From Spirochaetaceae bacterium (GTDB lineage: Bacteria > Spirochaetota > Spirochaetia > DSM-27196 > PXBQ01): a stretch of DNA of 64,000 nucleotides. The DNA lies in NCBI GenBank assembly GCA_007695285.1, contig REEC01000192.1, forward strand, positions 1 through 64,000, written 5' to 3'. Of this stretch, positions 9,360-18,330 are shown piece after piece. Position 1 is the first letter of the stretch. Every line of letters starts with the position of its first letter. The notes below the pieces were generated by a model, which had not been told where the DNA came from, did no database searches, and saw only the letters and a program-made list of their open reading frames with translations. The position numbers and the translations under genes are program-made.

Positions 9360-10126
9360 ACGGTATTGGCCTCGGCTCGGTCGTTTTTTTTGTTTTCGAT
9401 GACCAGGCCGTCGTGTAGACGGATGACGTGATCGGCGATCTCGACGATCGCCGTATCGTGTGTCGAAAAAATGAATGTGGTTTCGAGCTCCCGGTTGATT
9501 TTCTTCATGAGTTCGATAATTGCTTCACCGGTCGTCGAGTCAAGGTTTGCCGTCGGCTCGTCGGCGAGAACGATCTGTGGTTTTGTCACGAGCGCGCGCG
9601 CGATCGCGACCCTCTGGCGTTGCCCCCCTGAGAGTTCGTTGGGACGGTGCTTTTTCCAGTCGGTCAGCCCAACCTCTTCGATTAGAAAGTTGATGTACTC
9701 GGCTTTCTCTTTCTTATCCGGCCGGGACTTTCCGAGCAGCAGCGGGAATTCGATGTTCTCATACACGTTCAGGACCGGGACCAGATTGAAGGACTGAAAA
9801 ATGAAACCGATCACGTCGTGACGCAGCGTTGTGATCGCCTTGTCGGAGAGTCCGGCCGTGTTCGTGCCGACGATTTCGACCGTGCCGGACGTCGGCACGT
9901 CGATGCAGCCGATCAGGTTCAAGATCGTCGACTTTCCGGAGCCCGACGGGCCCGCGATCGAGATGAAATCGCCACGTTCGATCGAGAACGACACGCCTTT
10001 TACGGCGTGGACTTCAGTTTTCCCCAACGGATAGATTTTGTGCGCGTCGGTCAGGCGGACGATCGCCTTCTCGACGTTGTCGGGCCTATCTGCGCCCGGG
10101 CTCTCTTCAGTCTTCGCTCTCACCAC
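9356..10126 (-). CDS. ABC transporter ATP-binding protein, LolD/MacB type
   Basis: Walker A GPSGSGKST, signature LSGGQRQRVAIARAL, Walker B IVLADEPTANLD. Start chosen at GTG 10126 with AAGGAG upstream; ORF can extend to 10147. Confidence 0.85.
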   Translation of the reverse strand: MVRAKTEESPGADRPDNVEKAIVRLTDAHKIYPLGKTEVHAVKGVSFSIERGDFISIAGPSGSGKSTILNLIGCIDVPTSGTVEIVGTNTAGLSDKAITTLRHDVIGFIFQSFNLVPVLNVYENIEFPLLLGKSRPDKKEKAEYINFLIEEVGLTDWKKHRPNELSGGQRQRVAIARALVTKPQIVLADEPTANLDSTTGEAIIELMKKINRELETTFIFSTHDTAIVEIADHVIRLHDGLVIENKKNDRAEANTV

Positions 10127-10220
10127 CTGCATCTCCTTGAAACTCACTTCACGCCGAAACTTAGGATAGTCACCATCACCGGCAAAAAACGGGCAACCGA
10201 CCGTCTGAATAAAGTAATAA

Positions 10221-10246
10221 AATCGAGTCGTGTCGTCACGACGATT
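10221..10246. promoter_or_regulatory. Stem-loop/inverted repeat in divergent region upstream of grpE
   Basis: aatc-ga-gtcgtg-tcgt-cacgac-gatt: 6-bp plus 4-bp stem with 2-nt bulge. Confidence 0.35.
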
Positions 10247-10339
10247 CGTTCTTGTCAGCAGTTCGGCTGTTCTTGTCCTTGACGATCATCGCCAAACTGA
10301 TTAACTTTGCACAGAATAGAATCAACATCAGGGGTACAA

Positions 10340-11023
10340 ATGTCCAGTCACGGAAAAGCGTCCGCCGAGGCGTCCGAATCGATCGAAAGAGACGAGTCGA
10401 TCGGCGCGAATGCGGGCGAGACCGACTCGGGATCGACGGACGAGGTCCGAACTTCCAATCAAGAACAGGAATCGGCGACAGAAGAGCCGGTCGTTACACC
10501 GGAGTCGACGGCGGTCGACGGTTCAGGCGACGAGGAGTCGCCGGCCGGAACCTCCGCGCTCGAGAGACGGATCGCCGAGCTCGAGGAAGAGAATAGCGCG
10601 CTCAAGGACCAGTTTCTTCGGAAGAGCGCCGATTTTGAGAATTTGCGCAAACGCATGCAGCGCGAAGTAGCTGAGGCCGCGAAGTACGGGAACTCTCAGA
10701 TTATGCTCGATCTCGTGACGATCATCGACGACTTTGAGCGTGCGATAAAGTCGGCCGATGAATCGAAGGATTTCGATTCGTTTTACGACGGAATCGCGAT
10801 TATCGAGAAGCAGTTCACGAATATGCTGGATCGAAAATGGGGGTTGCGACGGCTCGAGTCCGTCGGAGAGGAATTCGATCCGCAGGTGCACGAAGCTATC
10901 ATGACCGAACAGAGTTCGGACCAAGACCACCCCGTCGTGGTGGAAGACTATCAGAAAGGCTACATGCTTCACGATCGCGTGCTTCGTTCCGCGAAGGTGA
11001 AAGTAGCCATGCCGACATCGTAG
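10340..11023 (+). CDS. grpE: Nucleotide exchange factor GrpE
   Basis: FLRKSADFENLRKRMQRE...GVxxLExxGExFDPxxHEAI pattern; immediately upstream of dnaK. Confidence 0.92.
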   Translation: MSSHGKASAEASESIERDESIGANAGETDSGSTDEVRTSNQEQESATEEPVVTPESTAVDGSGDEESPAGTSALERRIAELEEENSALKDQFLRKSADFENLRKRMQREVAEAAKYGNSQIMLDLVTIIDDFERAIKSADESKDFDSFYDGIAIIEKQFTNMLDRKWGLRRLESVGEEFDPQVHEAIMTEQSSDQDHPVVVEDYQKGYMLHDRVLRSAKVKVAMPTS

Positions 11024-11047
11024 AGAATCAACCGAGAGGAGACACGT

Positions 11048-13012
11048 ATGGGACGTATCATTGGCATTGACTTAGGAACGACAAATTCGTGCGTCGCCGT
11101 GATGGAAGGCGGCGAAGCAGTTGTTATTCAGAATTCCGAGGGACAGAGAACTACACCGTCGATGGTCGCGTTTACGGCGAAGGCGGAGCGACTAGTCGGG
11201 CAGCCCGCGAAAAACCAGATGGTCACGAATCCTGAGAACACGATTTTTTCGATCAAACGGTTTATGGGACGGCGCTACGAGGAAGTTGCCGAAGAGATTT
11301 CGATGGTCCCATACAAGATCGAGAACGACTCCTCGGGAGGCGTGCGCGTCGGTGTCGACGATAAGAAGTACTCGCCGCCGGAGATAAGCGCAGCTATTCT
11401 GCAGAAGATGAAAGAGACCGCCGAGGACTACCTCGGCGAGAAAGTGACCGATGCGGTCATCACGGTTCCCGCGTATTTCAACGATGCGCAACGGCAGGCG
11501 ACGAAGGACGCGGGGCGAATCGCGGGGCTTGAAGTCAAACGGATCGTGAACGAGCCGACGGCTGCGGCCTTGGCGTACGGTTTCGGGAAAGAGAAGAAGG
11601 AAGAACGGATCGCCGTTTACGACCTTGGAGGTGGAACATTCGACATCTCGATTCTCGAACTCGGGGATGGTGTGTTCGAGGTCAAGTCGACCAACGGTGA
11701 TACTCATCTCGGAGGCGACAACTTTGATCAACGAATAATCGACTGGTTAGTCGGGAATTTCAAGAACGACTACGGAATCGATCTTTCGAAAGACCGTATG
11801 GCGTTGCAACGTCTCAAGGAAGCCGCCGAGAAGGCAAAACGCGAGTTGTCGAGCACACAATCGACCGACATCAACTTGCCGTTTATCACGGCCGACTCGT
11901 CGGGCCCGAAACACCTACAGTACTCTTTGAATCGTGCGAAGTTCGAGCAGATGGTCGGAGACCTGATTCAGAAGACGAAAGGGCCGTGTCAGCAAGCTCT
12001 CTCCGACGCGGGGCTCAAGCCCTCCGATATCGACGAAGTGATTCTTGTCGGCGGTTCAACCCGGATTCCCGCGGTTCAAGCCTTGGTAAAGGAGTTGTTC
12101 CAGAGGGATCCCCACAAGGGCGTGAATCCCGACGAAGTCGTCGCGCTCGGTGCAGCGATCCAGGGCGGAATCCTCGGCGGTGACGTGAAAGACGTTTTGT
12201 TGCTCGACGTGACGCCGCTTTCTCTCGGTATCGAGACTCTCGGCGGTGTTTTTACGCGTTTAATCGAGCGGAACACGACTATCCCAACGCGAAAAAGTCA
12301 GATTTTTTCGACGGCTGCCGACAATCAGACTGCCGTCTCGATTCACGTCTTGCAGGGTGAGCGCGAGATGGCGGCTCACAACCGTACGCTTGGACGGTTC
12401 GATCTGGTTGGTATCCCACCCGCGCCGCGTGGCGTCCCCCAGATCGAAGTTGCGTTTGACATCGATGCGAATGGTATCGTCCACGTCTCGGCGAAGGACC
12501 TTGGTACCGGAAAAGAGCAAAAAATCCGAATCGAATCGTCGTCGGGGCTCTCTGAGGACGAGATCAAGAATATGGTCCGCGACGCTGAACAGCACGCCGA
12601 CGAAGACAAAAAGATCCGGGAAACCGCCGAGGCCAAGAACGAGGCCGAGAATCTCGTTTACGCGACAGAGAAGTCGATGACCGATTACGGGGACAAGGTT
12701 TCCGAAGAGGACCGCGCCAAAATCACCGCGGCGATCGCCGCAGTGCGCGAATCACTCGAAGCGGACGACACCGAGGCGCTCAAAGCCAAAACCGAGGAGC
12801 TGAAGCAGGCATCGTATCGATTGGCCGAGGAAGTGTATAAGCAAACCGCGCAACAGGCCGGTGGGGATGAGCAGGCCGGCGACGGCGGAGCCGAGGCGGG
12901 CTCCGAGGACGAAGGATCGGGCGGCGAAACGGGGTCGGCCGGTGCAAAGCAGGACGGTGGTTTTGAGGACGTTGATTACGAAGTGGTCGACGAGGACGAA
13001 AAAAATACGTAG
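11048..13012 (+). CDS. dnaK: Molecular chaperone DnaK
   Basis: [29 protein letters not shown]..., [28 protein letters not shown]; full length. Confidence 0.98.
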   Translation: MGRIIGIDLGTTNSCVAVMEGGEAVVIQNSEGQRTTPSMVAFTAKAERLVGQPAKNQMVTNPENTIFSIKRFMGRRYEEVAEEISMVPYKIENDSSGGVRVGVDDKKYSPPEISAAILQKMKETAEDYLGEKVTDAVITVPAYFNDAQRQATKDAGRIAGLEVKRIVNEPTAAALAYGFGKEKKEERIAVYDLGGGTFDISILELGDGVFEVKSTNGDTHLGGDNFDQRIIDWLVGNFKNDYGIDLSKDRMALQRLKEAAEKAKRELSSTQSTDINLPFITADSSGPKHLQYSLNRAKFEQMVGDLIQKTKGPCQQALSDAGLKPSDIDEVILVGGSTRIPAVQALVKELFQRDPHKGVNPDEVVALGAAIQGGILGGDVKDVLLLDVTPLSLGIETLGGVFTRLIERNTTIPTRKSQIFSTAADNQTAVSIHVLQGEREMAAHNRTLGRFDLVGIPPAPRGVPQIEVAFDIDANGIVHVSAKDLGTGKEQKIRIESSSGLSEDEIKNMVRDAEQHADEDKKIRETAEAKNEAENLVYATEKSMTDYGDKVSEEDRAKITAAIAAVRESLEADDTEALKAKTEELKQASYRLAEEVYKQTAQQAGGDEQAGDGGAEAGSEDEGSGGETGSAGAKQDGGFEDVDYEVVDEDEKNT

Positions 13013-13032
13013 TTTGAACCCGCTCGGTGCCG

Positions 13033-13065
13033 GCGGCGCACGGGAGATTCCCGGGGCCGCGCCGC
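13033..13065 (+). other. GC-rich intercistronic hairpin between dnaK and dnaJ
   Basis: gcggcgc (13033-13039) pairs with gcgccgc (13059-13065). Confidence 0.35.
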
Positions 13066-13105
13066 GGTGTCGCCGGAGTTTGGATATACCGAAGGGTCGT
13101 GAAAC

Positions 13106-14242
13106 TTGGCTAAGAGAGATTACTACGAGGTCCTCGGCGTTCCGAAGAACGCCTCGAAAGACGACATAAAAAAAGCGTACCGAAAACTCGCAGTTCAAAA
13201 CCACCCAGACCGCAACCCGGGCGACAAAACGGCGGAGGATAGGTTCAAAGAAGCGACCGAAGCGTACGAAGTTCTTGCCGACGACAAAAAACGACAGGCG
13301 TATGACCAGTTCGGTTTCGCCGGCGTCGAAGGCATGGGCGGTGCGGGCGCCGAAGGGTTCTCGCACGTCTTCCACGACTTCGAGGACCTTTTCGGAGGCT
13401 TCGGCGACTTTTCCAGTATTTTTGATTCGTTTTTCGGCGGTGGAGGCCGGAGATCCGGCCGCGGGCGGAGTTCGGTTCAACGCGGTGCCGACCTCCGGTA
13501 TGAATTGGAGATCCCGTTCAAGGACGCGGTTTTCGGGACAAAGGTCGAAGTATCGTACTCACGGAACATATCGTGCACGACGTGTTCGGGTTCGGGGGCG
13601 GCGTCCGGAAGCGGGAAAAAAACGTGCCCGACCTGTGGTGGTGCGGGGCAGGTACGGCGGAGTTCAGGGTTTTTCTCGATTGCCTCCACATGCGCGACGT
13701 GCAGCGGCGAAGGGTACGTTCTCGACAACCCGTGCGCGACGTGTGGTGGTTCCGGAGTTGTCAAAAAGAACCAAGTCATCAAGGTTACAATACCCGCCGG
13801 TATCGAGAACGGGAAACGGATCTCGATTCCCGATCAGGGCGACGCCGGACCGAACGGAGGGCCGGCGGGCGACTTGTACGTCGTAATCCGCGTAGCGCCT
13901 CATGAGTATTTCGAGCGCAACGGAAATGACGTATACTGTGTCGTCCCTGTGAGCTTTTCTCAGGCGGCTCTTGGCGCCGAGATTCTTGTCCCAACTCTTG
14001 ACGAAAAAAAAGTCCGAATGAAGATCCCCGCGGGAACTCAGAACGGCAAGATTCTTCGTCTGAAAAACGAGGGAGTGCCGAACCTGCATAACCCGTCGCG
14101 ACGCGGAGATATGTACATCAAGGTACACGTGGTTGTGCCGACAAAACTGTCTTCGCGCGCGAAACAACTCCTGAAAGAGCTCGGAGAGGTCGACGGAGAG
14201 GACTCAACACCGAACCCGATCCCGCTCTCGCAACTCGGGTAG
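13106..14242 (+). CDS. dnaJ: Molecular chaperone DnaJ
   Basis: J domain with HPD, G/F region, four CxxCxGxG zinc motifs; TTG start at 13106. Confidence 0.97.
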   Translation: MAKRDYYEVLGVPKNASKDDIKKAYRKLAVQNHPDRNPGDKTAEDRFKEATEAYEVLADDKKRQAYDQFGFAGVEGMGGAGAEGFSHVFHDFEDLFGGFGDFSSIFDSFFGGGGRRSGRGRSSVQRGADLRYELEIPFKDAVFGTKVEVSYSRNISCTTCSGSGAASGSGKKTCPTCGGAGQVRRSSGFFSIASTCATCSGEGYVLDNPCATCGGSGVVKKNQVIKVTIPAGIENGKRISIPDQGDAGPNGGPAGDLYVVIRVAPHEYFERNGNDVYCVVPVSFSQAALGAEILVPTLDEKKVRMKIPAGTQNGKILRLKNEGVPNLHNPSRRGDMYIKVHVVVPTKLSSRAKQLLKELGEVDGEDSTPNPIPLSQLG

Positions 14243-14363
14243 TCGCTATCGGTGGCTGCGCATCCGTTGACGACGTAATGCCGTGCGCTGGACGGTGTGG
14301 TTTTTCTTGAGTCGGTGCCTCAATGGATCGATATATATTTTATCGACATGGACGAGGTACCGA

Positions 14364-14795
14364 ATGAAATTCTTCGTGGTTACTGGCCTGTTACTTGCGT
14401 TTTTCGCCGACGCTTCGGTCTTTGCGAACACGGGCACGAACGCTGACCGGGAGCGGGCTTTACATCGTGATCAGATTTTCGACGTTTCGGAGTACGGAGC
14501 CGGCTGGACGTTGATCGACCGCAATCGAGACGGTACGGTTGACTACGCGGCCATGTTTGACGCGCGCAACCGGAAGGTCATTGAGGCGATCGATCACAAC
14601 CACGATGGTTTCATGGACAACTTCTATTTTTTCGAGGGTGGAATTCTGGTGCGGCAAGAGATCGACACGAATAACAACGGTCGAGTCGACCTTTGGGTGT
14701 TCCTTTCCGACGGCATTTACATCAGGAAGTATGAACGAGATACAAACCACGACGGAATCCCGGATGTAATTCGCTTGTACGATGCAAAAGAGTAA
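14364..14795 (+). CDS. Secreted protein with tandem EF-hand-like DxNxDGxxD repeats
   Basis: Signal peptide MKFFVVTGLLLAFFADASVFA; four loops DRNRDGTVD, DHNHDGFMD, DTNNNGRVD, DTNHDGIPD spaced 24-25 aa. Confidence 0.75.
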   Translation: MKFFVVTGLLLAFFADASVFANTGTNADRERALHRDQIFDVSEYGAGWTLIDRNRDGTVDYAAMFDARNRKVIEAIDHNHDGFMDNFYFFEGGILVRQEIDTNNNGRVDLWVFLSDGIYIRKYERDTNHDGIPDVIRLYDAKE

Positions 14796-15528
14796 CGATA
14801 CGATCGTAACCGGGTATCACGCGATTCGTGAACTCGCAAAAAAGCACAACTCAACCGGCGTTCTATTGCTCGCCGGGAGCGGACCACGGATCGATGAGCT
14901 CCGTCGAACCGTCGCCCCGGGCGTCAAGATTCACGATGTTTCGGTTTCGGAAATCCGGAAAATCGGCGGACGCGAGGTGCGACACGCGGTTCTTGTGTTG
15001 CAGGACGTGCCCGAACCGCGGGAACTCGACTTGCCGAGTTTTCTGGCAACGAACACGGCGAAGGACTCGTTGGTCGTCGTGCTCGACGGGGTTACCGACC
15101 CGCATAACTTCGGTGCGATTCTCCGGACCGCCGATCAGTTCGCGGTCGATCTCGTCGTGACGCCCGAGCGGCGTTCGGCGCGTGAAACCGATACGGTTGC
15201 GCGCACGTCGGCGGGAGCGGTCGCGCATGTTCCGACAGTCGTCGTGAAGAATCTTCCGTCCGCGCTCGCAGAGTTGAAAAAAGCCGGTTTCTGGGTGTAC
15301 GGAGCCGACTCGAACGGTAGGCCGGTCACATCGGTCGACATGAGCGGACGCGTCGTATTGGTACTCGGGAGCGAAGGGGCGGGTCTCGGACGGCTCGTGT
15401 CCGAACGGTGCGACGACGTCGTTTCGATTCCGGCGCGCGGACACGCGGACTCGTTCAACGTCTCGGTCGCGGCGGGTATCCTGATGTTCGATATCCGTCG
15501 CCGCCAGGGTTTCTTCGACTCGGTGTAA
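14782..15528 (+). CDS. rlmB: TrmH/RlmB-family 23S rRNA 2'-O-methyltransferase
   Basis: SpoU motifs LDGVTDPHNFGAILRTA, LVLGSEGAGL, SFNVSVAAGILMFDIRRR. Confidence 0.88.
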   Translation: MQKSNDTIVTGYHAIRELAKKHNSTGVLLLAGSGPRIDELRRTVAPGVKIHDVSVSEIRKIGGREVRHAVLVLQDVPEPRELDLPSFLATNTAKDSLVVVLDGVTDPHNFGAILRTADQFAVDLVVTPERRSARETDTVARTSAGAVAHVPTVVVKNLPSALAELKKAGFWVYGADSNGRPVTSVDMSGRVVLVLGSEGAGLGRLVSERCDDVVSIPARGHADSFNVSVAAGILMFDIRRRQGFFDSV

Positions 15529-16791
15529 CTACCTGTTGTCCGGCCGAAAAACGCGGGAACCGATGTCTTTTCGGTACCACGCGCCGTCAAACGTAACCGA
15601 CGTTACCGCCGAGTACGCACACGACCGTGCGCCGAGCAAGTCGGGCGCAATGCCGACAACCGTGAAACACCGTCCCCCGTTCGTGAAAACGACTCCGTCG
15701 CGCTCGTACGTCGATGCATGAAACACGAGCGTTTCTTCAGGCGGGTAACTCGGGATCTCGGAGACGGGCAGATGCGAAACGTAATCGCCGGGGTACCCCG
15801 GGCTCGCGACAACGACACCGAGCGCGTAGCTGTCCGAGATGTTCAACGGGAAGCGATCGAGCTCTCCGCGGCGAAGCGCGTCGCATAGATCCCCAAAGTC
15901 CGACCGAATGAGCGGTAAAAGAACTTGCGCTTCAGGATCTCCGAAACGGACGTTGTACTCCAGGATTTTCGGACCGTCGTCGGTTAACATGAGTCCGAAA
16001 TACAACACGCCGGTGTACAGTAGCCCGTCCTGTTCGAGCGCCGCGAACGTTGGTTCGACAATTTCTTCTTTTACGGTCTCGATCGTACGATTGTCGAGCC
16101 ATGGGACTGGACATATCGCGCCCATACCCCCCGTGTTCGGCGCGCCCTCGCCGAGATGCGCTTTTTTGAAGTCGACGCACGGTGGGAGAACGATGTGATG
16201 TCGGCCGTCGCAGAGGGCAAAAACCGAGATCTCGTGTCCGGTGAGAAATTCTTCGACAATAACCGAATCGTTGGTCAAAGCTGCCATGCCGAAAGATACG
16301 AGCTCATCGGGATCGGACGACTCGAGGACGCCCTTACCCGCGGCGAGGCCACTTTTTTTTACGACGAGTTTCTTGCCGGCATTGCCACGAACAAAAGACT
16401 CGAAAGCGGGCGCCTCGGTGAACTCGCTCGACGCTGCGCACGGCAGATTGTGCGAAGTCATGAAACGCTTCGAGAAGACCTTGCTCGCTTCGAGCTGCGC
16501 GCTCTTCTTTGAAGGGCCAATCGCCACGATGTTGTTTTCGAGCAGCGTATCGACTATTCCGTCGGCGAGCGGTTGTTCGGGGCCGACGAAAACAAGAGTT
16601 ATGTCGTGTTCACGGCACGCGGTGACGACGGCAGTGTGACTCAGGGGATCGAGATTGGGAAGGTTCGTCGCGAGTTCGGCGGTCCCGGCGTTTCCCGGTG
16701 CGACGTACAACGCCGAGATTCGACGGCTGCGCGCAAAACACCACGTAAGCGCGTGCTCACGCGCTCCGGAACCCAACACTAAGACGCGCAC
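15529..16791 (-). CDS. purD: Phosphoribosylamine--glycine ligase
   Basis: VRVLVLGSGAREHALTWC..., GPEQPLADGIVD, EEFLTGHEISVFAL, NVRFGDPEAQVLLP; GTG start. Confidence 0.95.
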   Translation of the reverse strand: MRVLVLGSGAREHALTWCFARSRRISALYVAPGNAGTAELATNLPNLDPLSHTAVVTACREHDITLVFVGPEQPLADGIVDTLLENNIVAIGPSKKSAQLEASKVFSKRFMTSHNLPCAASSEFTEAPAFESFVRGNAGKKLVVKKSGLAAGKGVLESSDPDELVSFGMAALTNDSVIVEEFLTGHEISVFALCDGRHHIVLPPCVDFKKAHLGEGAPNTGGMGAICPVPWLDNRTIETVKEEIVEPTFAALEQDGLLYTGVLYFGLMLTDDGPKILEYNVRFGDPEAQVLLPLIRSDFGDLCDALRRGELDRFPLNISDSYALGVVVASPGYPGDYVSHLPVSEIPSYPPEETLVFHASTYERDGVVFTNGGRCFTVVGIAPDLLGARSCAYSAVTSVTFDGAWYRKDIGSRVFRPDNR

Positions 16792-16796
16792 TGCGG

Positions 16797-17375
16797 TTAC
16801 CTCCTGTGTACCGGCTCTTCGATTTTCGCCAGGTAGTCGTTGATGACGACGGGAAACCACGTGTGTTCGAGAGTGTGAATTCGGTCTTCGAACTCCTCGA
16901 AATCATGGCACTCGCTTTTCTTGAACGACTTCTGAAAAAGGATCGGCCCGGTGTCGACACCGTGGTCTACGATGTGGATCGTAATTCCGGCGTCCTCATC
17001 GCTCGACTCGTACGAACCGCGAATGGCGTTGAGCCCCGGGTGACGAGGTAACAACGAGGGATGGATATTGAGAATCCGATCAGGGAACGAATCGACGAAA
17101 CCGGGACTCAAGAGCCGCATGAACCCCGCGAGTACGATCAACGTCGGGCGGTACGGCTCCAAAGCCGCTCGTATGCGCGTCTCCGCCTCGATGCGCGGTT
17201 TCCCGTACGGGATGATTCTGTGAGGCACCCCGAGACGCTTCGCACGGTCGACCGCGGGTGCGTTCGGGTTGTCGGTGATGAGACACGCGACCATGTGCGG
17301 TGTCCCCGAGAGCCCGTGTACGATCGCCTCGAAATTGCTTCCTGTTCCGGAAGCGAACACTACGATTTCAGCCAT
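16797..17375 (-). CDS. purN: Phosphoribosylglycinamide formyltransferase
   Basis: MAEIVVFASGTGSNFEAIV, LAGFMRLLSPGFVDSFPDRILNIHPSLLP, G.TIHIVDHGVDTGPI. Confidence 0.95.
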   Translation of the reverse strand: MAEIVVFASGTGSNFEAIVHGLSGTPHMVACLITDNPNAPAVDRAKRLGVPHRIIPYGKPRIEAETRIRAALEPYRPTLIVLAGFMRLLSPGFVDSFPDRILNIHPSLLPRHPGLNAIRGSYESSDEDAGITIHIVDHGVDTGPILFQKSFKKSECHDFEEFEDRIHTLEHTWFPVVINDYLAKIEEPVHRR

Positions 17376-18330
17376 CGATAATCCGTCCGATAGAGTAAAG
17401 TTGTTCCCCCGCTGCCGCACGCGCGGTTTCCGCGTCACGGGGATCGACAAAGATAGCCAATCCAATTCCCATATTGAAGACATTTGCCATTTCTTCGTCC
17501 GGGATGTGCCCGGCTTCCTGAATCGCGGGAAAGATGCTCGGCACGGGCCACTCGCCGTCGAGCTGTAGGCGTAACCGCTCGGGTACGACGCGCGCGGTGT
17601 TCGCATACAGGCCGCCGCCGGTGATATGCGCCGCGGCGAGTATCTTGCCGGTCTCAAGAAGTCGCGTCAAGAGAGAAACGTATATCCGGGTGGGTGTCAG
17701 CAGCGTTGAAAGGTAGTCCGGTGTGTGTTCGATTACCTTGCGCGCGAGCGAAAAACCGTTTGAGTGTATTCCGGACGAAGCCGCGCCGAGAACGACTGTT
17801 CCGGATACGATCTCGCTCGTTCGCGGGAGCATGCGGTCCGCGTCGACGATGCCGGTGCAAAACCCTGCGAGGTCGATGTCGTCCGGGCCGTACATGTCCG
17901 GCAGCTCGGCGGTTTCCCCGCCGTCGAGCCGACAACCGGCCTGTTCGCAACCGGTCAGAATACCCTTTACGACGTCCTCGAGAACGTCAGGGTTGAGACG
18001 CCCACACGCGATGTAGTCGAGAAACGAAATTGGTTTTGCTCCGCACACGATCAGGTCGTTGACGCACATCGCGACGAGATCGATGCCGACCGTGTCGTAT
18101 TTCCCGAGCTCTCGTGCGACAAGCAGTTTTGTCCCGACGCCGTCGGTGGCCGAGAGCAGGACCGGACGGCGATACGCGGCGAGATCTATCTCGTGGCCGC
18201 CGGCGAACCCTCCGATCCGGCCGAGCGACACACTCCGGAGTTTCTTGATGCGGTCGACAAAGGCATCCCCGCGCGTGACACTCACTCCGGCTTGGGCGTA
18301 TGTCGACGGGGTGCGTCCGGGTTCAAGCAT
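17368..18330 (-). CDS. purM: Phosphoribosylformylglycinamidine cyclo-ligase (AIR synthetase)
   Basis: YAQAGVSVTRGDAFVDRIK, LLSATDGVGTKL, LDGGETAELPDMY, HITGGGLYANTARV; 8-nt overlap with purN. Confidence 0.95.
   Translation of the reverse strand: MLEPGRTPSTYAQAGVSVTRGDAFVDRIKKLRSVSLGRIGGFAGGHEIDLAAYRRPVLLSATDGVGTKLLVARELGKYDTVGIDLVAMCVNDLIVCGAKPISFLDYIACGRLNPDVLEDVVKGILTGCEQAGCRLDGGETAELPDMYGPDDIDLAGFCTGIVDADRMLPRTSEIVSGTVVLGAASSGIHSNGFSLARKVIEHTPDYLSTLLTPTRIYVSLLTRLLETGKILAAAHITGGGLYANTARVVPERLRLQLDGEWPVPSIFPAIQEAGHIPDEEMANVFNMGIGLAIFVDPRDAETARAAAGEQLYSIGRIIDG

Noticed and set aside
10148-10340. CIRCE/HrcA operator upstream of grpE
   Set aside because: The consensus TTAGCACTC-N9-GAGTGCTAA is absent; only the bulged inverted repeat at 10221-10246 is present.
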